Assembly: GCF_002263515.1 (NCBI RefSeq)
Contig: NZ_CP022752.1
Coordinates: forward strand, 1,798,001-1,862,000
DNA from: Actinopolyspora erythraea
GTDB taxonomy: Bacteria; Actinomycetota; Actinomycetes; Mycobacteriales; Pseudonocardiaceae
Length of the DNA: 64,000 nucleotides
Direction: 5' to 3'
The translations under genes and the position numbers were made by a program. Every line of letters begins with the position of its first letter. Positions within the stretch are counted from its first letter, which is position 1. The notes below the pieces were generated by a model, which saw only the letters and a program-made list of their open reading frames with translations, did no database searches and was not told where the DNA came from. Positions 53,019 to 64,000 of the stretch are shown piece by piece.

Positions 53019-53723
53019 GTGGAAGAAGTCGTTCGGTCGGTTCCCGACTTCGTCGGGGCGCTGCCCGCCTCGGTGGTCGCGCTGGTCGCGCTGGCCCTGA
53101 TCGTCTATCGGGCGAGCTGGGGGGTGCTGCGCAACGTGGTCACCATCGCGCACGAGGGCGGGCACGCGCTTGTCGCGCTGCTCAGCGGACGCAGGCTCAA
53201 CGGGATCAGGCTGCACTCGGACACCTCGGGGCTGACCGTTTCCACCGGTCCCTCGCGCGGTCCCGGCATGGTCCTCACCTTGTTCGCCGGTTACCCGGCG
53301 GTCTCGTTGCTCGGTCTGGTGGCGGCGTGGCTGGTTTCCGTCGATCGGGTGACGCTGCTGCTGCGCGCCTCGGTGGTGGCGCTGGCGTTGCTGCTCGTGG
53401 CGCTGCGCAATCTCTACGGACTGCTGTCCGTACTGCTGACCGGAGCGGCGCTGTTCGCCGTCTCCTGGTGGGCCGATCCCGAGATCCGGTTGCTGTGCGC
53501 GCGGTTGCTCGGGTGGTTCCTGCTGCTGGGGGGTGTTCGCCCGTTGTTCGAGCTGTCCGGCAAGCGTCGTCGGGGAAGGGCCGGCGACTCCGATGCCGAC
53601 CAGCTCGCGCGGCTGACCGGAGCTCCCGCGCCGCTCTGGATGTCGCTGTGGTTGCTGATCGCGCTCGGTGCGCTGGTTCTGGGGGCGAACTGGCTGTTGG
53701 CAAGCCCGTTCCGGTTCTGGTGA
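53019..53723 (+). CDS. M50B-family membrane metallopeptidase-like protein
   Basis: 234 residues with about six hydrophobic segments. H45-E-G-G-H49 in VTIAHEGGHALVALLSGR is the zinc motif HExxH of the M50B family, placed in the first helices as usual. GTG at 53019 with CAGGAGGG 6 nt upstream. Possible intramembrane protease; substrate unknown. 156 nt after the EI24 gene. Confidence 0.82.
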   Translation: MEEVVRSVPDFVGALPASVVALVALALIVYRASWGVLRNVVTIAHEGGHALVALLSGRRLNGIRLHSDTSGLTVSTGPSRGPGMVLTLFAGYPAVSLLGLVAAWLVSVDRVTLLLRASVVALALLLVALRNLYGLLSVLLTGAALFAVSWWADPEIRLLCARLLGWFLLLGGVRPLFELSGKRRRGRAGDSDADQLARLTGAPAPLWMSLWLLIALGALVLGANWLLASPFRFW

Positions 53724-53930
53724 TCTTCCTGCTTCCGGTTGTCAACCGGGGGCCGGTTGGACGAGCATCGTCACTGTGACGATGTTCCGCTCCCGCGGAG
53801 CCGATCGTTCGCGGTCCGGACGAACGCGGGCGGTCGTCGCCGGTGTTTCCGCGTTTCCGGTGCGAGGTTCGCGATGTCCGGGTCACCCAGTAATCTCGTG
53901 TGTACGCGAACGAATCGGCAAGGGGGCGTG

Positions 53931-54737
53931 GTGACGGAGCAGACGGAGTGGCTTCCGCGCGATGTGGACGAGGAGATTCCCAGCGCGGCACGGATATACG
54001 ACTACCTGCTCGGGGGTGCGCACAACTTCGCGGCGGACAGGAGGCTGGGCGAGAAGTTCATCGCGGCGCTGCCGAGCGCGCGGCACGTCGCCCGGCTCAA
54101 CCGCGCTTTCCTGCGGCGCGCGGTGCTGACCCTGAGCGAGGCGGGTATCCGGCAGTTCATCGACATCGGTTCGGGGATCCCCACGGTCGGCAACGTGCAC
54201 GAGATCGCGCGAGAGGCGGATCCGGACTCCAAAGTGGTCTACGTGGACAACGAGCCCGTCGCCGTGGCCCACAGCGAGCTGTTGCTGCGGGACGATCCGA
54301 ACGCGGCCATGCTGCAGGCCGACCTACTCGACCCGGAGGGCGTGTTCGGCCATCCGCGTACCGCGAAACTGCTGGACCTCTCCCGACCCGTCGGGCTGTT
54401 GATGGTGGGGGTGCTGCACTTCGCCGCTCCCGAGCACAACCCGGCGGAGGTCATGCGCCGTTACCGGGAGGCGTTACCAGCGGGAAGCTATCTGGCCGTC
54501 TCGCACTTCACCGCCGACATAAGACCGCAGGACATGCGAGAGGTCTCCGAGGTGATGCGGCAGAGCGCCGATCCGATTTATCCCCGCTCCCGTTCCGAGA
54601 TCGCGGAACTGTTCGAGGGTTTCGAGCTGCTCGACCCGGGCGTGGTCGGTACGGCGCTGTGGCGGCCGGAGGACGAGTCGTACGCCGACGAACCCGGCGC
54701 CTCGCAGATCTACGCGGGTGTCGGTTACAAGAAGTGA
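53931..54737 (+). CDS. SAM-dependent methyltransferase, DUF574 (Methyltransf_19) family
   Basis: 268 residues. N-terminus PSAARIYDYLLGGAHNFAADR is the family tag; the SAM site is RQFIDIGSGIPTVGNVHE (~66-83) followed by VVYVDNEPVAVAH. These proteins occur as large paralogous sets in actinomycetes, and their substrates are unknown. GTG at 53931 with AAGGGGG upstream (a GTG at 53928 is also possible). It is 135 nt upstream of the GGDEF-EAL gene. Confidence 0.87.
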   Translation: MTEQTEWLPRDVDEEIPSAARIYDYLLGGAHNFAADRRLGEKFIAALPSARHVARLNRAFLRRAVLTLSEAGIRQFIDIGSGIPTVGNVHEIAREADPDSKVVYVDNEPVAVAHSELLLRDDPNAAMLQADLLDPEGVFGHPRTAKLLDLSRPVGLLMVGVLHFAAPEHNPAEVMRRYREALPAGSYLAVSHFTADIRPQDMREVSEVMRQSADPIYPRSRSEIAELFEGFELLDPGVVGTALWRPEDESYADEPGASQIYAGVGYKK

Positions 54738-54872
54738 TGATCGTGGAGTGTCTCCGTGTGATTCTGGCGTTGGGGAGTGGATCATGTGGGTCAGGCGGAC
54801 TGCCGAAATACGTACCGTTGCGGTAGCCTGCCCCCTTCCGGAAGTAAATACCCTGAACGTGGGATTGATGAG

Positions 54873-57062
54873 ATGAGCCGCGCGAGTTCCGACAGGGGTG
54901 TCTCGGCAGGGGAGGAGTCCGGTCAACAGGAGTGGGCGCCGATGTGGGAGAGCGGGCGATGGTGTGCGGAGCTGGCCACGCGGTGGGCGCGGTGGCTGAG
55001 CCGCACCTCCTACATACCGATGGCTCGCGAGGCGCTGGAGTCCGAACTCCACGAGCTGATCGAGCTGATCCTCGACGGTCTCAGGGAACCGGAACGGGCC
55101 AAGAGCGCCGGGCACTCGGTGGGTACCCGACTGGTCCGGTTGCACGCCACCGGAGAGGAGAGCCTCACCCGCAGTCTGGAACTTCTGTGCGGCACCCTCC
55201 TGCCGGACCCCTCGAACGAGTCCGCGCGCCGAGTGCTGACGATGCTGGCCTCCGTGGCCTCCGGTTACGCCGACGCCGACCGTGGCAGCGCCCTCGAACA
55301 GCAGGAAACCCTCAAACGGGCGCTGTTGTGGTCCAAACTGGACGCCGAACGCAGGTTACGCGCCAGCGAGGACCGCTTCCGCGAGGTTTTCAACACGACA
55401 CCGATCGGTATGGGGATCTGCGAGCTCGACGGCAAGTTCGTGGAGGTCAATTCCGCGTTGGAACGAACGCTCGGTTACAGCGAGTGGGAGCTGCGTTCCA
55501 CCACCGTGACCGAGCTGTTCGACCCGGGCGAGGCGGAGATCGTCACCACCGACTACGCCGAGCTGCTGCGGGGAGAGCGCAGCGGACTGCGTGAGCGCCG
55601 CAACCTGGTGCGGGCCGACGGCAGCAGGGCGTGGACCTACATCGCCGCCTCGGTGCTGCGCGACCCCGAGGGCGAACCCCACCAGATCGTGCTGATGGTC
55701 GAGGACCTGCGGGAGCTCAACGATCTGCAGGAGCAGCTCTACTACCAGACGCTGCACGACTCGATCACCGGCCTGCCCAACCGGCAGCACTTCCGCTCCC
55801 GGCTGGAACGTGCGCTCGGCGCCTTCGACCCGAACGAGAGGCTCACCCTCTACCAGTTGCGGTTGGACGGGTTCGGGCTCATCAACGAAGGGCTCGGCTA
55901 CGAGATCGGTGACAGCATCGTGCAGTCGGTCGGCAACCGGCTGCTCGGGCTCGTGGCGGGCGAGGACGGGTTGGTCGCCCGCATCGGCGGTACCGAGTTC
56001 GCCGTGCTGCTCCGGCAGTGCCCCGACACCCCGGGAATCGCCGAGTTCGCCGAGATGATCAACGCCGAGCTCGACGAGCCGATCTACATCAACGGGAACG
56101 GCCTCGCCCCCACGGCCAGCATCGGCGTCGTACAGCGTTCGGTGGGTGACAGCAGTCCCACCGACATGCTGTGGGCGGCCGAAGTTGCGCTGCGCAGCGC
56201 CGAGCAGGCGGGTAAACGGCAGTGGGCCGTGTTCGATCCGCACCGTGCTCCCATCGAACTCGACGAGGCCAGGCTCGCCGCCGTGATGCCGGGTGCCCTG
56301 GAACTCGGGGAGTTCGAGATCCATTACCGGCCGCTGGTGTCGTTGACCGACGGGGAGGTCGTGGCCGTCGAGGCACGGCTGGCGTGGCAACCGGAGGAGC
56401 ACGCCAGGCTGGAGCACGACGACTGCCTCCGCCTGGCGGAGCGTTCCGGGATCACGCTGGCGCTGCGCGACTGGGTGCTGCGCACCGCCTGGCGACAACT
56501 GTCCGAGTGGCACGCCGAAGGACTGCGGTACCGGCTCGTGGTGGGGCTCAGTCCCAACCAGTCCCGTGACCCCGACCTGGTCGCGGGGGTTCGGCGTGTC
56601 GTCGAGGAGGCGGATTCGCCGGATCCGGGCTGGTTGCTGCTGTGCATGTCGATGACGGCGCTGATGAGCACCGGTGGCGAGGCCTCGGACAACGTGGCGA
56701 CGCTGGCCGGGATGGGGATACGCACCGCGGCGCACGAGTTCCGCGCCGCACCCGCCGAGCTGCGCTTCCTGCGGAGGTTTCCCACCCACGCCGTGTTGCT
56801 GGCACCCGATCTGGTCCAGCTCGCGGCGGAGGACGAGACCTTCGAATCCCCCGAACTCCGGGCGCTCGGTGGCATGATTCCCCTGGTGCGTTCCTGCGGC
56901 ATCCCGCTGGCTGTGCCGGATCTGCGCACCGAGCGGCAGGCTCGGGTCTGGCGGGAGCAGGGCTGTGAGATCGGCTCCGGTCCCTTCTGCTCGGAGGCGC
57001 TGTCCGTCGCCGACATGACCGAGTTCCTGCGAGAAGCAGCCTCCGCGTCGGAGGCCTCGTAG
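54873..57062 (+). CDS. PAS-GGDEF-EAL protein with degenerate catalytic motifs
   Basis: 729 residues: a helical N-terminal region (~20-150), a PAS domain (~165-285; EDRFREVFNTTPIGMGICELDG), a GGDEF-type domain (~290-450) whose signature is G372-G-T-E-F, and an EAL-type domain (~470-725). The EAL motif reads E500-A-R-L, and the later catalytic motifs are also lost: DDFG is replaced by HEFR, the ELTES-like Glu and the KID Lys are missing, and AEGVE reads AVPDL. It therefore looks unable to make or break cyclic di-GMP, but could bind it or act as a scaffold. ATG at 54873; weak ribosome site. Confidence 0.88.
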   Translation: MSRASSDRGVSAGEESGQQEWAPMWESGRWCAELATRWARWLSRTSYIPMAREALESELHELIELILDGLREPERAKSAGHSVGTRLVRLHATGEESLTRSLELLCGTLLPDPSNESARRVLTMLASVASGYADADRGSALEQQETLKRALLWSKLDAERRLRASEDRFREVFNTTPIGMGICELDGKFVEVNSALERTLGYSEWELRSTTVTELFDPGEAEIVTTDYAELLRGERSGLRERRNLVRADGSRAWTYIAASVLRDPEGEPHQIVLMVEDLRELNDLQEQLYYQTLHDSITGLPNRQHFRSRLERALGAFDPNERLTLYQLRLDGFGLINEGLGYEIGDSIVQSVGNRLLGLVAGEDGLVARIGGTEFAVLLRQCPDTPGIAEFAEMINAELDEPIYINGNGLAPTASIGVVQRSVGDSSPTDMLWAAEVALRSAEQAGKRQWAVFDPHRAPIELDEARLAAVMPGALELGEFEIHYRPLVSLTDGEVVAVEARLAWQPEEHARLEHDDCLRLAERSGITLALRDWVLRTAWRQLSEWHAEGLRYRLVVGLSPNQSRDPDLVAGVRRVVEEADSPDPGWLLLCMSMTALMSTGGEASDNVATLAGMGIRTAAHEFRAAPAELRFLRRFPTHAVLLAPDLVQLAAEDETFESPELRALGGMIPLVRSCGIPLAVPDLRTERQARVWREQGCEIGSGPFCSEALSVADMTEFLREAASASEAS

Positions 57063-57077
57063 CGGAGGGAACAGACC

Positions 57078-59578
<2,501 letters not shown>

Positions 59579-59624
59579 TCAGCGGTGGCGCGCGGCTCGG
59601 GGCACGTCATCGTGCGTTCGTCGG

Positions 59625-60677
59625 TCACCGGCTTTCGGCGGTGCTCGTCCGACGCTGTACCCACCGGACCCGCACCCGCACCGGATGGTCGAACGCGCGG
59701 GCCAGTTCTCCCGCCAGGGGGCGTGCCGAGGGAGGCTCGGTGGGGCCGATCACGTCCACGTTCACCTGATCACCCTTCACCGTGACGCCGGTCTGCCGCA
59801 GTTCGGTTCCCCGCAGCCACTGCTCGACCCGCGTCGTGGCCGCACTGGTGTCGCGGTTGATGCGTACCTCGTTCAGCGAGTGCCGCGCGAGGGGGACGGA
59901 GACCGCCAGCACGGCCAGGGCCGCGACGCCGAGTCCGACCCGGACCCGGTTGCTCTCGCGTATCAACCGCCACTTGGGGGCGAAACCGGTGAACAGGAAC
60001 ACCAGCGCCCCCACGAACACGATCACCGCCAGGTTGGTCAGGTAGAGCAGCAGCGCGCCGCGGGCCAGGTCGTTCCTGCCCAGCCCGAACGTGATGCCGA
60101 CCGTTGCCAGCGGTGGAACCAGCGCCACGGCCACGGCCACACCGGACAGTGCCTCGCCGACCTCCCTGCGCACCGTGGCGTAGGCGCCCGCGGCACCGGC
60201 CGCCAGCGCCACTCCGAGATCCATGATCGTCGGACTGGTACGTGACAGGATCTCCTCGGAGATCGGCATGTCGGCCGGTGCCAGCGACTTCGTCACCGCC
60301 CAGGCCAGCAGTGCGGAGAGCACGCTCGTGACCATCACCACGGTGAAGAACTTGCCCTCGCGTGCGGGCCACCCGGACACCATCGCCGCTCCCACCGCCA
60401 GCAGCGGGTTCATCAGCGGTGCCACGAGCATCGCCCCGATCACGATGGACGTGGAGCCGGACAGCAGCCCGAAGACGGCGATCAGTACCGACAGGACCTG
60501 CATCACCGCGAAGCGGTGGAGGTAGGAGGTGAACTCGGCTCCCTCCGGGAAGAGCTTCTCCACGACCTCCTGCCTGCGTCGCGGAGTTATGCTCACCACT
60601 CGGCCGAGGAGTCCGCGGTGCGCCTCCGCGTCCTCCGCCCGCTTCCCGTCGCCCGTTCCGGATCGCCGCCAGTGCAC
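59625..60677 (-). CDS. DUF389 membrane protein
   Basis: 350 residues: a cytoplasmic N-terminus, six or so hydrophobic segments between ~55 and 245 with the family block GSTSIVIGAMLVAPLMNPLLAVG, then a C-terminal soluble domain. The family is widespread and has no proven function. GTG at 60677 with GGGAGAGG 4 nt upstream. Single gene between the broken monooxygenase and meaB. Confidence 0.85.
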   Translation of the reverse strand: MHWRRSGTGDGKRAEDAEAHRGLLGRVVSITPRRRQEVVEKLFPEGAEFTSYLHRFAVMQVLSVLIAVFGLLSGSTSIVIGAMLVAPLMNPLLAVGAAMVSGWPAREGKFFTVVMVTSVLSALLAWAVTKSLAPADMPISEEILSRTSPTIMDLGVALAAGAAGAYATVRREVGEALSGVAVAVALVPPLATVGITFGLGRNDLARGALLLYLTNLAVIVFVGALVFLFTGFAPKWRLIRESNRVRVGLGVAALAVLAVSVPLARHSLNEVRINRDTSAATTRVEQWLRGTELRQTGVTVKGDQVNVDVIGPTEPPSARPLAGELARAFDHPVRVRVRWVQRRTSTAESR

Positions 60678-60900
60678 GTCGCCTCTCCCGCCGGTGGAGT
60701 CCCCCGCCCCTGGAAGGACCGCTACGGCGGAACAGTAACCGGCGGAAGTGATCACGAGCCGGATTTCGGCGCTCAGCGTGGCAGAGTGCCGGTGCTCACC
60801 GTCGGCTCCCCGGCGCACGACCCGGTCGGCGGTGGATGGTGGGGTCCTGTTCCGGTGCGCCCTCGAGCCCCGGCGGGAAGTCCGGTCGCCGGAGTGCCGC

Positions 60901-61887
60901 TCACCGCTCCCGGAAGGCGCGTAGGATCCGCTCGGCCGCCATCCCGGCGGTCACCTCGCCGTCGCGTACCCGCTGTTCGATCTCCGCACGGGTCCGCCGC
61001 ACCTCGGGGTCGGCGAGGAGTTCGCCCATCAGCTGGTCCCGCACCAGCTCCCAGGTCCACTCCAGGCGCTGTTCGCTGCGTTTCTCCGCCAGCTCACCGC
61101 TCTCGGACAGCGCGGCACGGTGCGCCAGCACCTGCTGCCAGAGTTCGTCCAGTCCCGTGCCGTTGAGTCCGCTGCAGGTGGTGATCCGCGGTTTCCAGGA
61201 GGCGCTCGGCGGGCTCAGGAGTCGCAGCGCCCCCCGCAGCTCCCGGGCGGACTGGCGGGCCTCGTCCTCGTGCGGGCCGTCGGCCTTGTTCACGGCCACG
61301 ATGTCGGCCAGCTCCAGCACGCCCCGCTTGATGCCCTGCAACTGGTCACCGGTGCGGGCGATGGTCAGCAGCAGGAAGCAGTCCACCATGCCGGCGACGG
61401 TCACCTCGGACTGCCCCACCCCGACGGTCTCCACCAGGACCACGTCGAATCCGGCCGCCTCCATGAGCACGATGGTCTCCCTGGTGGCCCTCGCCACCCC
61501 GCCAAGCGTCCCCGCGCTGGGGGAGGGCCGCACGAAAGCGGCCGGGTCGGAGGCCAGCGCCCCCATCCGGGTCTTGTCACCCAGGATGCTCCCCCCGCTG
61601 CGGTTCGAGGAGGGGTCCACGGCCAGCACCCCCACCCGGTTCCCCTCACCGGTGAGCTTGGTTCCCAGCGACTCGATGAAGGTCGACTTCCCCACGCCGG
61701 GAACGCCGGTGACACCGATACGGTGCGCTCCTCCGGAGCGGGGCAGCAGTTCGGCCAGCAGGTGCTGGGCCTTCTCTCGGTGGTCGGTCCGGGTCGACTC
61801 CACCAGGGTGATCGCCCGCGCCAGCGCGGTGCGGGATCCGCCCAGCACGCCTTCGGCGAGCTCGTCCACATCGATGGTGCGCGGCAT
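60901..61887 (-). CDS. meaB: Methylmalonyl-CoA mutase-associated GTPase (ArgK/MeaB)
   Basis: G3E-type GTPase that loads and protects adenosylcobalamin on methylmalonyl-CoA mutase. 328 residues. Walker [10 protein letters not shown] at 61-69, the conserved [29 protein letters not shown] and the guanine motif NKAD. ATG at 61887 ([10 protein letters not shown]); the ribosome site is weak. It follows mutB by 58 nt on the same strand, the usual mutA-mutB-meaB order. Confidence 0.93.
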   Translation of the reverse strand: MPRTIDVDELAEGVLGGSRTALARAITLVESTRTDHREKAQHLLAELLPRSGGAHRIGVTGVPGVGKSTFIESLGTKLTGEGNRVGVLAVDPSSNRSGGSILGDKTRMGALASDPAAFVRPSPSAGTLGGVARATRETIVLMEAAGFDVVLVETVGVGQSEVTVAGMVDCFLLLTIARTGDQLQGIKRGVLELADIVAVNKADGPHEDEARQSARELRGALRLLSPPSASWKPRITTCSGLNGTGLDELWQQVLAHRAALSESGELAEKRSEQRLEWTWELVRDQLMGELLADPEVRRTRAEIEQRVRDGEVTAGMAAERILRAFRER

Positions 61888-61945
61888 GGCTGCACAACTC
61901 GTTTCTCGGGTGCTGTGCCCGTCGTGGTTCAGGTCCCGGCGCGGT

Positions 61946-64000
61946 TCAGGACTCCTCGTGACCCAGTTCGGCACGCAGCTGTCGCAGCAGTCGTTCCGCC
62001 GCTTCGGCGATGACGGTGCCGGGACCGAACACGGCGGCCGCTCCCGCCTCGTGCAGTGCCTCGTGGTCGGCGGGCGGGATGACGCCGCCCACCACGATCA
62101 TGATGTCCTCGCGCCCCAGCGCGTCCAGCTCCGCGCGCAGCGCGGGAACCAGCGTCAGGTGCCCCGCCGCCAGCGAGGAGACGCCGACGATGTGCACGTC
62201 GGACTCCGCGGCCTGCTGGGCCACCTCGGCCGGGGTCTGGAACAGCGGGCCGACGTCGACGTCGAAACCGAGGTCGGCGAACGCGGTGGAGATCACCTTC
62301 TGACCCCGGTCGTGACCGTCCTGGCCCATCTTGGCGACCAGGATCCTGGGCCTGCGCCCCTCCGACTCGGCGAACTCCGCCACTACCGAGCTCACCCGCT
62401 CGACCGAGTTGTCGTGACCGGCCTCCTCGCTGTACACCCCGGAGATGGTACGGACCTGGCCGGAGTGGCGGCCGAACGCGGCCTCGAGGGCGTCCGAGAT
62501 CTCCCCCACCGTGGCGTGGGCACGCGCGGCGTCCACGGCCAGTGTGAGCAGGTTGTGGTCGAGGTCGTTCGGGCGGTCGCCGTCCACGGTGGCCTGGGCC
62601 ACGGCGGTGAGCCTGCGAAGCGCGTCGGAGCAGACCCGCTCGTCACGCTCCTCCCGCAGCCTGCGCAGTTTGTCGAGCTGTTCGGCGCGGACCGCGCTGT
62701 TGTCCACTTTGCGCACCTCGGGGCCGCCCTCCTGCCCGGTCTCCTCCGGCTGGAACAGGTTGACCCCGATCAGCGGTTGGCGGCCGGAGTCGATGCGGGC
62801 CTGGGTGCGGGCCGCTGCCTCCTCGATGCGCATCTTCGGGATGCCCGCCTCGATCGCGGCGGCCATCCCACCCGCCCGCTCGATCTCGTCGAGATGCGTC
62901 CCGGCCCGTTCCGCGAGGTCGCGCGTGAGGCTTTCGACGTAGTGGCTGCCGCCCCAGGGGTCTATGGTCCGGGTGGTGCCCGATTCCTGCTGCAGCACCA
63001 GCTGGGTGTTGCGTGCGATGCGGGCCGAGAAGTCGGTGGGCAGCGCCAGCGCTTCGTCCAGTGCGTTGGTGTGCAGCGACTGGGTGTGCCCCTGGGTGGC
63101 GGCCATGGCCTCCACGCAGGTGCGTGCGACGTTGTTGAACGCGTCCTGCGCGGTCAGCGACCACCCCGAGGTCTGCGAGTGGGTGCGCAGCGACAGCGAC
63201 TTGGAGTTGGCGGGGTGGAACCCGGAGACCAACCGCGCCCACAGCAGCCTGGCGGCGCGCAGCTTCGCCACCTCCATGCCGAAGTGCATCCCGATCCCCC
63301 AGAAGAACGACAACCGGGGGGCGAAGGAGTCGATGTCCAGCCCCGCGTCCAACCCGGCCCGGATGTAGTCGAGCCCGTCGGCCAGCGTGTAGGCCAGCTC
63401 CAGATCGGCCGTGGCCCCGGCCTCCTGGATGTGGTAGCCGGAGATGGAGATGGAGTTGAACTTCGGCATCCGCGCCGAGGTGTAGGCGAAGATGTCGGAG
63501 ATGATCCGCATCGAGGGGTGCGGTGGGTAGATGTAGGTGTTGCGGACCATGAACTCCTTGAGGATGTCGTTCTGGATGGTCCCCGCCAGTTTCTCCGGCG
63601 GCACACCCTGCTCCTCGGCCGCGACGATGAACAGCGCAAGGACCGGCAGCACCGCCCCGTTCATGGTCATGGACACGCTCATGTCGTCCAGCGGGATACC
63701 GTCGAACAGCTGCCGCATGTCCAGGATCGAGTCGATGGCCACGCCCGCCATCCCCACGTCGCCGGACACCCGGGGGTGGTCCGAGTCGTAACCGCGGTGC
63801 GTGGCGAGGTCGAAGGCCACCGACAGGCCCTTCTGCCCCGCCGCGAGGTTGCGCCGGTAGAACGCGTTGGACTCGGCGGCCGTGGAGAAGCCCGCGTACT
63901 GCCGGACGGTCCACGGCTTGTTGACGTACATCGTGGAGTACGGTCCCCGCAGGTACGGCGCGATGCCCGGGTATCCGTGAGGGAAGCGCAGTCCCGAGGT
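61946..64000 (-). CDS. mutB: Methylmalonyl-CoA mutase large subunit (5' end beyond window)
   Basis: Adenosylcobalamin enzyme converting methylmalonyl-CoA to succinyl-CoA. 684 codons are visible and the frame stays open to the window edge ([17 protein letters not shown] reads right up to it), so roughly 50 N-terminal residues are missing; an ATG at 63931 is internal. The TIM barrel carries [18 protein letters not shown] and [11 protein letters not shown]. The C-terminal cobalamin domain has the DxHxxG motif in [13 protein letters not shown]. The small subunit mutA should lie outside, upstream. Confidence 0.95.
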   Translation of the reverse strand, partial: TSGLRFPHGYPGIAPYLRGPYSTMYVNKPWTVRQYAGFSTAAESNAFYRRNLAAGQKGLSVAFDLATHRGYDSDHPRVSGDVGMAGVAIDSILDMRQLFDGIPLDDMSVSMTMNGAVLPVLALFIVAAEEQGVPPEKLAGTIQNDILKEFMVRNTYIYPPHPSMRIISDIFAYTSARMPKFNSISISGYHIQEAGATADLELAYTLADGLDYIRAGLDAGLDIDSFAPRLSFFWGIGMHFGMEVAKLRAARLLWARLVSGFHPANSKSLSLRTHSQTSGWSLTAQDAFNNVARTCVEAMAATQGHTQSLHTNALDEALALPTDFSARIARNTQLVLQQESGTTRTIDPWGGSHYVESLTRDLAERAGTHLDEIERAGGMAAAIEAGIPKMRIEEAAARTQARIDSGRQPLIGVNLFQPEETGQEGGPEVRKVDNSAVRAEQLDKLRRLREERDERVCSDALRRLTAVAQATVDGDRPNDLDHNLLTLAVDAARAHATVGEISDALEAAFGRHSGQVRTISGVYSEEAGHDNSVERVSSVVAEFAESEGRRPRILVAKMGQDGHDRGQKVISTAFADLGFDVDVGPLFQTPAEVAQQAAESDVHIVGVSSLAAGHLTLVPALRAELDALGREDIMIVVGGVIPPADHEALHEAGAAAVFGPGTVIAEAAERLLRQLRAELGHEES

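Noticed and set aside
63931-64000. ATG at 63931 as the real start of mutB
   Set aside because: Conserved mutase sequence continues upstream in the same frame to the window edge, so this Met is internal.

Overview
The window is chromosomal DNA from a high-GC actinobacterium. GTG and TTG starts are common, short 4-nt stop/start overlaps abound, and strong GC-rich hairpins sit behind genes. The backbone order trpC-trpB-trpA-lgt followed later by pyk-tesB matches mycobacterial and Pseudonocardiales chromosomes. SigF/RsbW, HelD, PucR and DUF574 proteins fit an actinomycete of the Pseudonocardiales type. I cannot fix the genus from sequence alone. I see no rRNA, tRNA, CRISPR array, insertion sequence or prophage.

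Layout. 0.1-4.1 kb: end of the tryptophan pathway plus the lipoprotein diacylglyceryl transferase gene lgt. 4.2-7.4 kb (minus): a BtuFCD-type ABC importer behind a candidate cobalamin riboswitch. 7.5-13.8 kb: a HelD-type helicase, a FadR-type regulator, a large ATPase-LuxR regulator and a VanZ-like protein. 13.9-20.3 kb: pyk, tesB, a divergent Lrp/LysE pair, a PBP4-type carboxypeptidase and a DedA protein. 20.4-24.5 kb (minus): gcvT-glyA under a tandem glycine riboswitch, then bioB. 24.6-29.5 kb: a TetR gene with a clear operator in front of an acyl-CoA ligase / reductase / acyl-CoA dehydrogenase cluster and a tiny basic protein.

29.7-32.5 kb holds two overlapping genes that correspond to the two halves of the plant Tm-1 protein, followed by a SRPBCC gene. 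32.7-38.0 kb is a surface-glycan locus: a sugar-nucleotide epimerase, a GT-C membrane glycosyltransferase, a polyprenyl-phosphate-type GT2, a GtrA flippase and a very clear UDP-sulfoquinovose synthase. 38.3-40.6 kb: a small membrane protein and a secreted M23 peptidase with a long leader that shares a promoter motif with the sulfoquinovose gene. 40.6-43.6 kb: SigF with its anti-sigma factor, then a coupled DsbA/VKOR oxidative folding pair. 43.9-51.8 kb: GntR and PucR regulators and a complete lpd-pdhA-pdhB-pdhC pyruvate dehydrogenase set ending in a strong terminator. 52-57 kb: membrane proteins, a DUF574 methyltransferase and a PAS-GGDEF-EAL protein whose catalytic motifs are both degenerate.

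57.1-59.4 kb is a decay zone: a broken glycosyltransferase 39-type gene and a twice-frameshifted FAD monooxygenase. 59.6-64 kb (minus): DUF389, then meaB and the 5'-truncated mutB of adenosylcobalamin-dependent methylmalonyl-CoA mutase. The B12-dependent mutase fits with the importer at 4-7 kb.

Most interesting: (1) the sulfoquinovose synthase beside a GtrA/GtrB-like flipping and transfer set, which suggests a sulfosugar on a cell-envelope polymer; (2) the split Tm-1 pair; (3) the doubly dead GGDEF-EAL protein; (4) a shared 18-of-20 motif upstream of two envelope genes 2.7 kb apart.
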